A stretch of DNA of 64,000 nucleotides from Scatophagus argus (Eukaryota > Chordata > Actinopteri > Scatophagidae). Position 1 is the stretch's first letter. Each line of letters opens with the position of its first letter. The DNA is taken from contig NC_058501.1 in assembly GCF_020382885.2 (NCBI RefSeq), positions 16,860,001 to 16,924,000 on the forward strand, given 5' to 3'. The notes under the pieces were generated by a model. That model made no database searches and had not been told where the DNA came from. It was given only the letters and a program-made list of their open reading frames with translations. Of this stretch, positions 1 to 13,528 are shown piece by piece. A program made the position numbers and the translations under genes.

Positions 1-2005
1 AGTGGGAGCAAAGCGTTATTTTGGCCAGACAGCACTGGGAGGCCCCTTCCACATCATCCTGTGAGTAGAAACACTTCAAAACAGTGAAAGCACACTGCTC
101 TGAAATATCTTTTAACCGATTTGCTGTTTCGCCAGTATCAGCTACGCCTGCCTGGTGGTGCTGCTGTGTGTGTTCAGAGCCTGCGAGGTGGAGGGAGAGG
201 CTGTGGTGATGGCATTGTGTTTAGTTCTCGGCTGGAGCAACGTCATGTTCTTCGCCCGAGGTTTTGAAATGCTCGGCCCTTATGTCATCATGATACAGAA
301 GGTAGGACTCAGCTCATCCAGGGCTCAGACAGTCAGCGGTGCATGCTATTGGAGCTCATGAGTCATGTGGAAGTAGCACCTGTGCCAAAATGTTTTTGAA
401 GCAGATGTATTCAGTTGTTGTCTTGGTTTTTGAGGTTCACCTATTTGTGTTTGCAGACTGACCTACCATGTGTCTCATTTCCCCCTAGATTATATTTGGA
501 GACCTGACGAAGTTTATGTGGCTGAGTTTCATTGTGCTCATTGGTTTTTCCACCTGTGAGTATATTCTGGGCGACATGTACAAACAAACCTTTAACACTC
601 ACAAGCTTGTAATATAAGAACTGAGAGGATTTGAACTTTTCTACTCCCGAATGTACATTTTTATGCATTTTTTCTCCCAGCCCTCTGGATGGTGTATATG
701 ACCCAGGAGCCCGAGTCCATTCCTGCATATCGCTCCTTCCCAATCACCCTCTTCTCCCAGTTTGAGCTCAGCGTGGGCCTCATAGATCTGCCCGTGGACC
801 ACACCATCACCACCCCCCCGATCGTCCATGTGCTGCACTGTACCTTTTCTGTGGTCTCCTACATCCTTCTGCTAAATCTACTCATAGCCATGATGAGTGA
901 CACACACTGGAGGGTGGCACAGGAGAGAGATGAGCTCTGGAGGACTCAGGTAATACACACACACACACTATAAAAGAGTGCACAGAGACACCTCATTATC
1001 ATGTACCAGTGTGTTACTGTGTCATGGTCACAGCTGCAATGATGTTGCACAGGTGGTGGCTACAACTCTGATGCTGGAGAGGAGGCTGCCTCGCTGCCTG
1101 TGGCCTCGACTCGGAGTGTGTGGGCTCAACTACGGTCTTCGGGAGCGCTGGTACCTCAGGTAAGACAATAATTTCAAATGAAAAGCCTCATTTTTTAAGC
1201 AGTCACTATTCATTACTGAATGTGCCACAAGGAACCTTCATTTGTTTTTATTTATTATTATAAATTCTGTGTGGATGTGGTCTGGTTTGATTCAGTTGAC
1301 AGTGCTCAGCAAGAAACCACATAACTGTCATAACATTTTGGTTCAAACTTTGCTAAATCCTGATTGGTGCATTTACATTAATCTCTCTGTGAAACCAGAC
1401 CTGTTTGAACTTTTTTGAAGCTATTATTATCACACCTCATGTGGGGTATCAAAAGGCATATGAATGGGGCACTCATCCGGTTTTACTATTTTAGTTTCTA
1501 CATTGCAACCTGAGCACTTTGAGTTTGAAAGTTTGAAAAAAAATATATTTAAAGCAGGTAAGATCAGACAAAATACACTTCTGAGCTGCATTGCGGGAAA
1601 TGCAGGTGTCTGGGTTTAACTCACACTTAGGACTGGAGGTCAGGATATCTTGGCTTCAGCTGCTTCAGTTGAGATATTTTATCCCAAAGTTGGTTAAGTG
1701 CAATATTAAATAGTTTTCACTCCTGTTTTCACCCTCGTCTTTGCAGGGTTGAGGACAGAAACGATCCCATGTTCCAGAAAATGCGACGTTACATCAAAGC
1801 TTTCTCCAAAGACGATGAAAAGGAAGAGAAGAGTGACCCAGTAAAGGGGTCGATCTCAGGAACCCCCAAGCTCAGAGCTAAAAACAAAGGAGGGTCTAAC
1901 AACAGGAAGTCTCTGACAGGTTGGCAGATGATTCGCTACAGCGCTTTGGGCTTGGAGATGGGGCAGGAGGAGCTAGAGGAGAACCAGGACATTAAATATG
2001 TCTAG
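1..2005 (+). CDS. trpv6: TRPV5/6-type epithelial calcium channel, 3' part (S4-S5 region to C-terminus)
   Basis: Last six exons of a TRPV channel gene; the 5' part lies left of the window. Exons fit at 2-60 (open at its left), 136-301, 489-555, 681-949, 1053-1159 and 1747-2005, all with GT-AG borders and matching phases. The product reads [13 protein letters not shown], then a membrane segment, [20 protein letters not shown], the pore region [11 protein letters not shown], and the S6/TRP box stretch [17 protein letters not shown], followed by LPRCLWPR and a short charged tail ending DIKYV. These blocks match TRPV5/TRPV6, the calcium-selective plasma-membrane channels of epithelia, rather than TRPV1-4. 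The filter aspartate is kept (IDLP), but the human glycine after it (IDGP) is leucine. Fish are generally described as having one trpv6-like gene of this class, hence the symbol; TRPV5 versus TRPV6 cannot be settled from this fragment. Confidence 0.9.
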
Positions 2006-2309
2006 CAAGAAATTCTAACTGAGCCTGAAGTGAATTCCCTGAAGCCCTCCATTATCGTACAGCCTGAACATTTGAATGAGATGTGAAGTGTGGATGAAAG
2101 TCACAACAATCTTGTAAGATGAGGACTCCAATGGCTCAGTCTGTCTGTATAGTCAATGGTGCAATTACTCCTGCAGTATTATGCTATAGAGAAGAGTGCA
2201 TTATTTTTATAGTAATATGAAAAATAGGTAGCAGTAATATATGCAGAGCTGAAACAGAGTGAAACATAGATGCACAACTTATGTAGATGCATGAACATTT
2301 TTATATGAG

Positions 2310-2315
2310 AATAAA
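2310..2315 (+). terminator. Polyadenylation signal of the TRPV gene
   Basis: An AATAAA hexamer lies 305 bases past the TRPV stop codon. The gene is convergent with the lectin gene that ends at 2676, so 2316-2675 is the narrow space shared by the two 3' ends; nothing else was recognised there. Confidence 0.55.
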
Positions 2316-2675
2316 AGCTTGTTGAAAGAAATTTACTGGCCTTTTTTGTGATGAATCATACAGCAGTACAAGCAATCACACAGTATATATATTGGTGATG
2401 GATGGATATAACGGACATATTAGAATATAAATTGAGAAACACGGCGCTAAAAGAAAATAATTTACAAAAATCTGACTAAAGAGCTCTTGAAGCATTTAAT
2501 ATAAAACTACAATAATAAACTACAATCGTAGAAGCAAGGTGTCTTCTTTGCTGGTGCTACTGGTTGCATTGTGAAGTGGACAGATACATATGTGATTCAT
2601 AGTTATTGAAGAGTTGATGCTTGTTGACAGAATTTTGATTTGCTTATTATTCTGTTAAAAAACAAACAGACGCTG

Positions 2676-5600
2676 TTACATGTCCAGCTGACAGATGAAG
2701 TAGGTGTAGGCTTCACAGGCAGCTCGGATCCAGTTCTTCTCAGATGGGCTTCCACTGCGGAGAATGCCACAATCCCCCTCTGATTTGACGTCCATCCAAT
2801 AACTGAAAACAAGAGAATATGGATTCTTACACTGTAATCACAGATTTTGAGTGAAGCGAGTAGGAGAAAAAATCAGGATCTTTTCTTCTTTTTATGTACC
2901 TGTACAATTTAATACACATAAGGTTCAGATTTTGACACTGTCAGGAATGTGGAGGAATGTGGAGATAACACATTTTAAGCAATGAGGTCATAGTTAGTGG
3001 TGGTCAGAGGTGTTTGTCACATTCTGCCCCTCTAATGTTTGTTAAAGGGAAGAACAGAACAATAGAACACAACACCACCTTAAACTTAAAGTAACAAAAT
3101 GATATAATTGAACTTAAACATTCCCAATGACTTCACTGAAAACTGAAGATTATAAACTCCTATAGTAGAGCTGTCCTTCCCACTCAGAACGCTTTCAGAC
3201 AAGGCGCAGAACTAGCATATATTTAAATCGACCCAGCCCTTATGGAAATCCACAAAAAAGACAAACAACAAAAATAATGCAAAGATAAAACATGTTAATC
3301 CATCAGTCGCTCAATCCACTCTCAGAGAATCACCTCTCTTGCAGCACAGTGTTGTTGACCCAGGACCATGTGTCTCTGTTCCGTCTCAGCCCGATCCAGT
3401 AATTCATTTTCCCCTTCTGAGTCAGAAAACGCTAGAAAACAGAGCACCGCTGACATTTACAAATAAATACCCTTTGCAAGTTATTATTCTTTCATTAACT
3501 GCATGGTTATGTGCTATTTCGGGTCGAGGAGGTAAGTTATTGCAGATCCACCTGAACCTCCGGGCTGTTGATAATAGCCAGAGATCCTCCTCTGGAGCTG
3601 CAGTTCCTCTGGCTCTCATCCCAGCTCAGCCTGGAGGTAGACAGGAAAAAACAGGAGTGGCCGAAAGTCAGCCACCCTTTGGCGCACTGCTGACACTGGC
3701 GATCTGGAAGGAGATAGGAATGCACTGGAGCAAACTCAAACAAGGAAAGCAACACTCTGCTAAATGTTGACTAAAACTGCACAAGAAAGACTAAAAAGAA
3801 TGTTATCCAACATTTAAATAAGTTTGAAGCAGACATAAGGCTTTCTTTATTTTCCATTTCTTCTATTAGCTTTGCTTTTTATTTAATTTCTATTAATAAA
3901 AATTAATGTAAATTTGCATGTTATTTTTATATGTAGGTATCTGTATGTGATCACTTAGAAGTTACAACTCAGGAGGAAACAATAAAACTGATTGATCTCA
4001 GCTGAATTTTGGATTAAATTTAGAAAAACATGTTCTCAGTTCTCTAAAAAACAATGAGCCAGCTTCCTTTGAGGCCTGGGAAAGAGAAAGCAGAACAATC
4101 ACTACAAACACAGCGGCCAAGAAAGTCTCATTTGTTTGCCTTCGACAAGGATGTTTGTTTGACTCTTTTTCTAAACTGCGTTTTCCCACCGGGCTCCAAA
4201 CTCACATTGGATCTGTCCGTTGGGGAAGAGAGTGTGGCACTGCTCCAGGCTGCAGACTGAAGCAGACGGCGGAATCTGTCTTTCTGCTGCCTTAGGTTCC
4301 TCACTGTCCGCTGCCTTTGGTTTCTCACTGTCTGCTGCCTTAGGTTCCCCTCCCTCCGGACAGATCATGGATCCAGTTTGGACTAGAAATCAGAGCAAAG
4401 TGGGAGGAGCTGTTTGGAAACAACAATACAGGCTGGCTACAGGCTGCAGCAAAGCAGTCGGAAATGCTTTGTATTCCTGTGTGATTCTCTGCTGTTCGGA
4501 GCAAAGATAGAATAAAAGGACTGTGATTCTAACCTACATTTTCCTTTTATTTCTGCATTGCTGGTGAAAAGCTTCAGTCCTTTCCCTGATTTCATATCCT
4601 GTTTTGGCATTAAGCACATAATGCAGCCGGCTGCGGTTTATTTTTACATGATTTCAGATCCATGGCTGCTGATACTCACGTTTCACTCCGAGGATAATGA
4701 CGATCAGCAGCAGAATCAGGCAGATTATAGTGAGCAATACACACCCAGCACGGTACAGACTTGCCTTTCCCTCTGCCTGTTTGTCTGAAGAGAAAGACAT
4801 CAGCTGGATGTTAGGCAATTATTTTTTACTGAAAGCAACACAAGCCGCCATGAAGGCTGAAAAACAAACTGCTCAGGCCTACCTTTTTCCCCCTCCAGCT
4901 CAACAGATAATTTGGATTGAGGTGACAACTTTGCATTGGCTTCATCTTTTTTATCTTCGCCATAACTGCTGCAAAATTTGATGTACATGGTGAAAAGCGT
5001 CCCGGGATTTTGTGATGAAGGTCTTTAGCCTGTCCTGCTCTGTCTCCCCCTCAGCAGTGCGGTTTTAACACACCCCTCCTTGTCTCGTCGTCATAGCAAC
5101 GTGACATTTACTGAATTATTCACAGATCACAGTGCTTGATTTGTCCTTCAATTCCTTTTTAACTTGTTACTGTATCTCTCTTTGTCACTTTAAGAACGAG
5201 TATGTGCGTGTGTGTGTGGGTGGGTGAGACACACACTGCTACTGTCTGCCAAAACAACAGACAGGATTGCCGTCTGGAGGTCATTTCAGATGAGGGTTGC
5301 GTCAGACTCAAAGTTCAGAGACAGAACATTAAGTTGGCTGTGATGGAGATTTGAAACACTGAATAGGTGATTAAAGTGCAGGATTTTGTGCGACGAGGGG
5401 GAATCAAACTGGGCCTTGAGCAAGACACTTCACAAAACATTTATTACAGATTGAACCTCAAAAACTATAAACAAAATATTTTTCTTTCTTGTTTTAAGAA
5501 AAGTCTATACAATCAAAGACTGCAGTCTTAATTCTTGAGAGCAAAGGGACAATAAGTAATTCAGCTGCGAGAAAAGATAATTTAATGTGTTGCTGTATCC

Positions 5601-7863
5601 TTTATTTTGTATTCTAACGCTTATTCCTTTGCAATTTACAGAAACCCTTGACTTCTATAGAGACATAGCATGTTGTTGTTGCTTTTTATTTATTTAGGCG
5701 ACTATTTTTTTTTCACCTACTTGAATTCACAAAATAGTTTTATATTTACTTTCACTTATCTTTGTTCACTTTTCTTGGGCCTGTGTTCAGCCGTCTTTTC
5801 ATTAAACTGTCCTTGAAACTGTATGTAACACTGAGAGCCAATTAAAACTGGAGTCAGCTTCCTTCTGTGAGTTTACATACTTGGCCAATAAATCTGATTC
5901 TGAGTGACTCATTGGATTAGAACCTTGTTTTTCAAATCACTAACTCATACTGCTGTTTGAGCTCGCCATTTCCTTGTTTTCTTTTTCTTTTTTTCATTGG
6001 CACAATGTACCAAAACAAAAGACATAGGAGACTTAAACAATGGTGGACGTGTCAGAACATACAGACATAAAGACACAACACCTGTGCATTGTGTCTTTAT
6101 GCCTTTTTTTCATCAAGTGCCCGATAAACCAAAGTATAATATTTCAGGTGAAAGTTAAAAAGTCAAGTGCAACTAGTATTGTTAGTAAAGTTATCTTTTG
6201 ATACTTTATCACAGCAGAAACTTTGACTTGTAATGGCAAAAGAAAACTACAATGTTACTAACAATATTAATGACAGCGCTGTGTTCCTGTGTAACCATAA
6301 TACGTGACACACCAACACCAAACTAATTACACCTTTGGTTTTACTGCCGTGTTTTTATTGCTGTGACTTGACAAATTGTCCTCGGCGTGAAGGTCATTTG
6401 CCATTTCCAGCCTAAACTGTTTTGACTTTGTAAATTACACCTATAGTTACATGTATAATAAAGAATTTGCTTTTTAGATGAAGAAGAGCTCATGTTTGTC
6501 GGCTGAGCATTACAGAGATATATTTTACTCCCATGCTTACAAAAATGATGTAAATAAAACAAAACATTCAAAAAAACAAATAAATTGAAAAATGTAAAAA
6601 CTTTTCAATTCATAACGTCATTAGTGATAAACATCTAATTGTACATATTATTGTATGGTTTGTATTGTAAAATCTCTGGTGCCAACGCTAACCATAGCAA
6701 GTTTGTATGTCAAAGAACTTTAATTAATAAATAATGATGACTTACTTACTGGAAGAGGGAAAACAAGTACCTTAGAATTAGCCTCACTTTGTTTTGATGC
6801 TATTTTGTAAATATCCAGCAGGCCACATTATTTTACAGTCACATCAGAAATATGTAGAAACGTCTAACAAATTTTTAACATTAAAACTGTGGAAGAAAAA
6901 AAGTCAAACCTATTAATTTGTAATGGTTTTCTAAATGCTTTGGTCCTATCAATTCTTTCCATGTCCCTGGCATCTTTACTCAACATTATCACTGTGATCA
7001 ATCAATCAATTACAGTTTCAGCTTTTTTTATTGTGCGCGTGTTGTCTATATCTAATCTATATCAGCTTTGTTCCTGCATCTTTCTTTTATCTTTTTTCTG
7101 GATCTGAATTCTGAGAAATTTCCAACCCATGAATTCTTGCATACTGTTTCTTATTTATCCACAGCACCATGACAACATTAATGAGAACAGCGTATAAGTG
7201 ATTACTCAGCAATGTAGGAAAGTTGATGTTAAGCCCCTTCATGTTAAACCTCTTTGTGTTCTTTTATTACTTTAAATCGAAATTTAGCATAAGTGCAATT
7301 TGATTACACCTTTAAGAGTTTAATCAAACTTACGTCGTGTACTACTAGGCCATGAAGAGTTCATGTTCAAAGGCATGCTGAAACACAAGCCGTACATTAA
7401 ACATATAAAACAAAGATACACGAAAGGTACCTGGTTTTGGTTGAGCCGGGGTGGAACCATAATAAGCCTCTGAGTAGACGTCCTCAGATGGATTTTGCAG
7501 TTTTGAGTAGGGTTCTAGTTCTACTTCCTCTAAAGACAGACAAAAATACAAGCAGAAAAAAAAACCCAAAACAAAATGTCATAGCATTAGCGCAATTTTA
7601 GTGTTCCATTAAAACTTTTTGGAAATATTCATCAAAACATTTCTGTAAAATAACACACACACAAATAACACCTCACATGCAGAATTTTCAGTTCTTCAAC
7701 TTAAGCATGTGCTGCGTCGCCTTATTATCAATATTATGTGTCTTTTGCATCTTCATTTCATTAAATGTCTTGTACCTTTGATTTTGGTCTTCATCGTCGG
7801 CTCGCTTGCTTCTATGTCCTCTTCTTTTTTTTCCTCCTCTGTGGCGATCTCCTTCATCTCCAT
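2676..7863 (-). CDS. Type II membrane C-type lectin-like receptor, long isoform
   Basis: Seven exons on the minus strand join in frame: 7863-7776, 7529-7431, 4784-4680, 4382-4206, 3703-3552, 3431-3334 and 2802-2676, giving 281 residues. Order: cytoplasmic tail (1-62) with an acidic run before a Tyr motif (EEVELEPYSKL) and a second Tyr patch (EDVYSEAYY); one membrane segment (about 75-95, VLLTIICLILLLIVIILGV); a stalk with PKAADSE repeats; a C-type lectin-like domain (157-281) with CAKGW, NYWIGLRR, CGIL, NWIRAAC and YFICQ and seven cysteines. The Ca-binding EPN/QPD and WND triplets of sugar-binding lectins are absent, so it resembles the NK-receptor class. An in-frame stop precedes the start ATG and no other ATG intervenes. 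The neighbouring GABARAPL1-like gene supports relation to the mammalian NK complex lectins; the exact orthologue cannot be named. There is no signal peptide, as expected for type II topology. Confidence 0.82.
4300..4350 (-). repeat. Coding minisatellite in the lectin stalk
   Basis: About three imperfect 24-base units lie in the stalk exon and encode successive PKAADSE/KPKAADSE/EPKAAE blocks. Copy-number change in such a stalk would alter how far the lectin domain stands off the membrane. Confidence 0.7.
4883..4988 (-). CDS. Alternative first coding exon of the lectin receptor (short isoform)
   Basis: This exon starts with an ATG in good context (cacc before it) and encodes a 35-residue charged tail, MYIKFCSSYGEDKKDEANAK onward, ending at a GT donor in phase 1. 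The membrane exon at 4784-4680 accepts phase 1, and exon 7529-7431 of the long form also ends in phase 1, so either can splice to it. The short form would be 254 residues with the same membrane segment, stalk and lectin domain, but without the two Tyr motifs of the long tail. No acceptor of the right phase was found ahead of this exon, so it is read as a separate promoter and start, not as an internal exon. Transcript data would decide. Confidence 0.6.
4989..7430. other. Long-isoform intron / upstream region of the short isoform
   Basis: No further exon was found that fits the lectin reading frame. The interval is AT-rich, with short poly-T and (GT)n runs near 5200. 5000-5100 is the probable promoter and leader of the short isoform. 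The reading frames present, such as 6341-6571 on the minus strand, show no recognisable protein. Confidence 0.5.
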
Positions 7864-8334
7864 TGTACTTTGGACTTTGCTCTTTTTCTCCAACTTTCGT
7901 TTTGCTCAGTCTTTGCAGACCTAACTAGTCAACTGACGGGCGTGATGTAACCTTTTGTCATGCAAACACAGAATTTAGCTGAAAAGCTTATTGCAAAAAT
8001 AATCAAATATTAAGTGTCCAGTAAGTATGACTCATCCAGTCAGTAAAGACAGAACACTTCCCCATGGAGATTTCTCCTCTCTCTTGTCCTTCCCCTAAAC
8101 CACATGCATTGTAGCTGCTTCTGTGCGTGTATGACATGCACATGCTTTGTAAGCATTATACTGTGGGATTACCAGGTTTTTCAAAAGCAAAACTAGCAAT
8201 GAAAAGGTTTTAATTCATACGTTCATTTCTAGGTCTTTAATCAACAGCTAAAACCACAGGTGCGGCAGATGAAGACACACGCAAACAGAAACAATCACTA
8301 AAAAAAATGAATCAGACACGTATGCATTTTCTTC
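7864..8334. other. Intergenic: lectin 5' end to gabarapl1 3' end
   Basis: Probable promoter and 5' leader of the long lectin isoform. Both flanking genes are on the minus strand, so the gabarapl1 transcript ends here. No coding signal or repeat was recognised. Confidence 0.4.
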
Positions 8335-8340
8335 TTTATT
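8335..8340 (-). terminator. Polyadenylation signal of the GABARAPL1-like gene
   Basis: AATAAA on the minus strand, about 430 bases past the stop codon. The 3' UTR between them contains a (TC)n/(CTCTCTGT)n run near 8726-8750. Confidence 0.5.
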
Positions 8341-8771
8341 TTCCACAAAAGTTCATGATAGTAATTTACAAAAACAATACTATTTGCATTAAATACAGAT
8401 GACTGAGAAAGATGAGAGCTCCCTCAACGTCATTTCGATAACCCTTTTTTTGTAATGCTTTCTTCCTTTCTTTTCACCCTTCCTCTTTTTTTTTACCAAG
8501 TAAGAAATCAACATAACTTGAAGTGATAAAATGCCTTTCGCTCACGCTGAAATACTGACAAAGGAAAACCTAGCAGACCCCTCGGCCTTTTGCAAAGCCT
8601 TTCTTCCACCATGTACTGTAGTTACTTAACAAAAATAATATAAAAAAATGATAGTGGTGTGAAGCATTCCAAACAATCTTTATACTTGAAGCCTCAGACA
8701 GTCTCACTTTGTGTCCTCTGATTCTCTCTCTGTCTCTCTCTCTCTCTCCTTCTTCAGTCTTTTGTCCTCCC

Positions 8772-11415
<2,644 letters not shown>

Positions 11416-12342
11416 CTGAAAACAGCACAAGGAAACAAACAACAACAGAAAACATGAAGTCTCTCACAATAGCATTATTTACCAAGTAGACAAAGGAGAA
11501 GAAGCACCGGCTGACTTCACCAACCAGTGCATTCAATCAAGAAGTGCTACTGAATGTCTAAAGAGCACATTATTGTTCACTGCAAGATGAAAAACAGTCA
11601 TTTTTTAATCAAGTGTTCTGAGGAGATGAAAATACACATCTGACAGCTGAAAGAGATATTGCAGGCAGCTACCAATTGAATATCAAACATCAAAGACATT
11701 TTAAGTTATCTGTTAAGTTATGATGGACATTTTCCATACTTTTTACATTTCACACTACAAGATTAATCTTAAAAACATAATCTGCGCATGATCTAAAATT
11801 TCTGAACGTTTTACCCCTCGAATGCCACAAATCTGAAACTCTGAAAGCATAATACTCTTAATTTCACATCTTCTTACATCAGAAACTCCAAAATCTGTGG
11901 CAACAGATTGTGTCAACAACCAGCTATGACTGGAGTAAACAACAACAACATAGTCTCGACAGTGAAGCTAGAGATGAATACTCATCCATGCAAGCCCCTT
12001 TGTGGTCAGTAACTAAAGGTCAAATTCGTTATATTTCTCGTTTATTGTCCAGATGGTTGTGATCACGAGTTTCTGGGCTCACGGTGGTTTGGGTTATCGT
12101 GCAATAAGGCCACGTCACTTTCACAACAGCGACGATATCAACATTTAAGCCCGATATACAGAGAGGAACCGAACTACCCAACTAAATCAACAGAGGAAAA
12201 TAACTAGCATCACTGTCAACGTATCTACATCTCAATTAGCATGCAATCGGTGGTTTAGCCAACTGTACCCAAATCAGCTGTTCGATATCCTAGCCTGCTG
12301 CAGCTAACGGATCAACAAGACGTTAGCCTACCGTTCACGTAC

Positions 12343-12590
12343 CTTTGAAAAAGACAAAAACAAGTTTCACTCAACAGGACAAAACCAGATAAACTCCACT
12401 GGTCCCTCGTGTAGTCAAGTTTCTCACAAGAATGCCCAAAGTTAAAATTATTAGCTCAAAATATAATCATGACATACGGGAATGCGATCCAGTTAAAAGA
12501 TGTCTGACTGCTCTGCTGAACGAAAACAACAACAAATACTGCAATGCCCGCCCACCACAACTGTGCCCAATCAGAGACGAGTATATAGAC
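12343..12590 (-). promoter_or_regulatory. Noncoding first exon and promoter of the GABARAPL1-like gene
   Basis: A GT donor on the minus strand at 12342-12341 closes a probable untranslated first exon that would splice to the acceptor directly before the ATG at 11415. Upstream are a TATATA (12582-12587) and a CCAAT-type box (12567-12571). The transcription start is inferred, not observed. Confidence 0.4.
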
Positions 12591-13528
12591 TGACAGCTAA
12601 ATATGTCCACTCAGATTGAACCAAAGGCGGAGCCACAACGCGTTCATTGGATGAGTACTGCTGTCCATCTATACTTAGCACCGCCCCCTTTTCTCAGACT
12701 GAGGGCACGTATAACCAACAGCAGGTCTTGGAAACTGGGCCAGGCGGACGTAGGTTCACGACCATGGCCACGCCTCAAACCGGGCTACGTGCGTCGCGTG
12801 AGTCCATTTTCTGTACTGTTCGCTTTGTTCTGTAAACAAGACCTGCTGCCACATGCTAGTAATTGCATGCATACTGCATACTGTTGTAAGTATTATGCAA
12901 TTGCATAATATGACTTATGATGAAAGAAATAAGACACACTTCACTCACAATAAGGCATGAATTAGTCCAAAAGTGATTTTATTCCATCAAACTTAAGTTA
13001 AATCTCAAGTTACTGAAATGTTTTCACTCACATTTCTGAATTGTCTCGTACATTTTGCCTGATTTTCGTCACCCCTCCTACATGAAGGGGCAAACTTTGC
13101 AGTAGACATGAATCATTAGCTCAACTATTAGATTCTGTTCAATATACACAAATAATACATTTTCCAAACATCTTTAAAACTATTTTTCTCAAAACACCTG
13201 TTTATTGATGTATTATGGTACACCCAATGTTTGTAATGTACTGTAGATACCAGTTAACTGGATCACATAGACTTTAATGCTTCTAGGCATTTCTCAGCAG
13301 TTCATACATTGCTCTGAGGCAATATATTGTTCCACCAACTGAAACAAGAGAAACCCAATGAGATCTATTCTCACAGCATTTCATTTGCTGCATGCTTGCG
13401 AACATTCCGATACTATAGCACTTAATGTCCATAGTTCTGTTTCCAGCAGTTTGGAGCAGACAACCGAGTCTGATCCTTGGCGTGAATCCAGGACGTTCCT
13501 CCTTTTAGTCCCACTCCCAGCACCCTGG
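12591..13528. other. Intergenic and arhgef5 3' UTR
   Basis: The interval starts with the upstream side of gabarapl1 and ends with the arhgef5 3' UTR. Minus-strand AATAAA signals lie at 13201-13206 and 12978-12983, either of which could end arhgef5. The plus-strand reading frame 12603-12908 has no recognisable protein. Confidence 0.45.

Noticed and set aside
4300-4350. Short direct repeats considered as a CRISPR-like array
   Set aside because: They are adjacent, without spacers, and code in frame for the lectin stalk in a vertebrate genome.
12603-12908. 101-residue plus-strand frame next to the gabarapl1 promoter, suggesting a divergent gene
   Set aside because: No recognisable domain, and the frame overlaps a second frame of similar length. 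GC-rich promoter flank is a sufficient explanation.
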